From contig CACYBZ010000224.1 of the NCBI GenBank assembly GCA_902772795.1, forward strand, positions 1 to 6,475: DNA of 6,475 bases. The letters are read 5' to 3'. The translations under genes and the position numbers were made by a program. This document shows, piece after piece, positions 6,373 to 6,475 of this stretch (position 1 is its first letter; each line of letters opens with the position of its first letter). The notes below the pieces were generated by a model. It worked only from the letters and a program-made list of their open reading frames with translations, was not told where the DNA came from and did not search any database. This DNA is from an uncultured Ruminococcus sp. (lineage in GTDB: Bacteria > Bacillota > Clostridia > Oscillospirales > Acutalibacteraceae).

Positions 6373-6378
6373 AAGGAG
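6373..6378 (+). promoter_or_regulatory. Ribosome binding site of rplQ, deciding its GTG start
   Basis: AAGGAG at 6373-6378 lies 9 nt before GTG 6388. No ATG is available at a useful distance, and the frame from GTG encodes the expected L17 N-terminus, so a GTG start is inferred. Confidence 0.8.
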
Positions 6379-6387
6379 TGAATTACG

Positions 6388-6475
6388 GTGCCGGGTACAA
6401 GAAAATTGGGTAGAGCAACTGCTCACAGAACGGCAATGCTCAGAGGCATGGTTACTTTCCTTTTTGAGAACGGAA
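6388..6475 (+). CDS. rplQ: 50S ribosomal protein L17, 3' end cut off by window edge
   Basis: L17 is a large-subunit protein near the peptide exit tunnel. The first 29 codons are present, reading from GTG as MPGTRKLGRATAHRTAMLRG, then MVTFLFENG. This matches the conserved L17 opening, in which the family has RKLGR, HRxAMLRxM and a LFxxG segment. The family is usually about 110-130 residues, so roughly three quarters of the gene lies beyond the window. It follows rpoA after 36 nt, the almost universal rpoA-rplQ pairing that ends the alpha operon. The GTG start is supported by the ribosome binding site spacing. Confidence 0.96.
   Translation, partial: MPGTRKLGRATAHRTAMLRGMVTFLFENG

Noticed and set aside
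1..6475. Search for a novel defence, mobile or accessory system
   Set aside because: Every strong coding frame is a conserved housekeeping gene in its expected order; no inverted repeats, transposase, integrase, repeat array or foreign-looking insert was found.

Overview
This window is the distal half of a bacterial ribosomal-protein supercluster (the spc and alpha operon region), read entirely on the + strand. Gene order is rplO (5' end cut off), secY, adk, map, a small KOW-domain gene, infA, rpmJ, rpsM, rpsK, rpsD, rpoA and rplQ (3' end cut off). The order, the small KOW gene between map and infA, the strong AGGAGG-type ribosome binding sites and the cysteine-poor form of S4 point to a Firmicute of the Clostridia. 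The mid-range GC and the protein sequences recall Ruminococcus/Oscillospiraceae relatives, but that finer placement is inference.

Layout: positions 1-3810 carry the end of the spc-type block: L15, the SecY translocon channel, adenylate kinase, methionine aminopeptidase, a putative RNA-binding protein, IF-1 and L36. These genes are packed tightly, with gaps of 0 to 44 nt, a TTG start for secY that directly abuts the rplO stop, and infA starting 2 nt after the KOW gene. Positions 3811-3888 hold the one clear control region. It is a sigma-A-type promoter with perfect hexamers (TTGACA, 17 nt, TATAAT) preceded by an A-tract resembling a proximal UP element. Positions 3889-6475 are the alpha-type block: S13, S11, S4, RNA polymerase alpha and L17. 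Its only large gap is the 95 nt rpsD-rpoA spacer, which contains a small hairpin.

Together the genes supply ribosome parts (L15, L36, S13, S11, S4, L17), translation initiation (IF-1), nascent-protein processing and export (Map, SecY), nucleotide balance (Adk) and the polymerase alpha subunit. I see no intrinsic terminator, tRNA, mobile element, CRISPR array or foreign cassette, and no evidence of a new multi-gene system. The points most worth a second look are the internal consensus promoter, the uncharacterised KOW protein, the near-duplicate initiation regions of infA and rpsD, and the rpoA leader hairpin.
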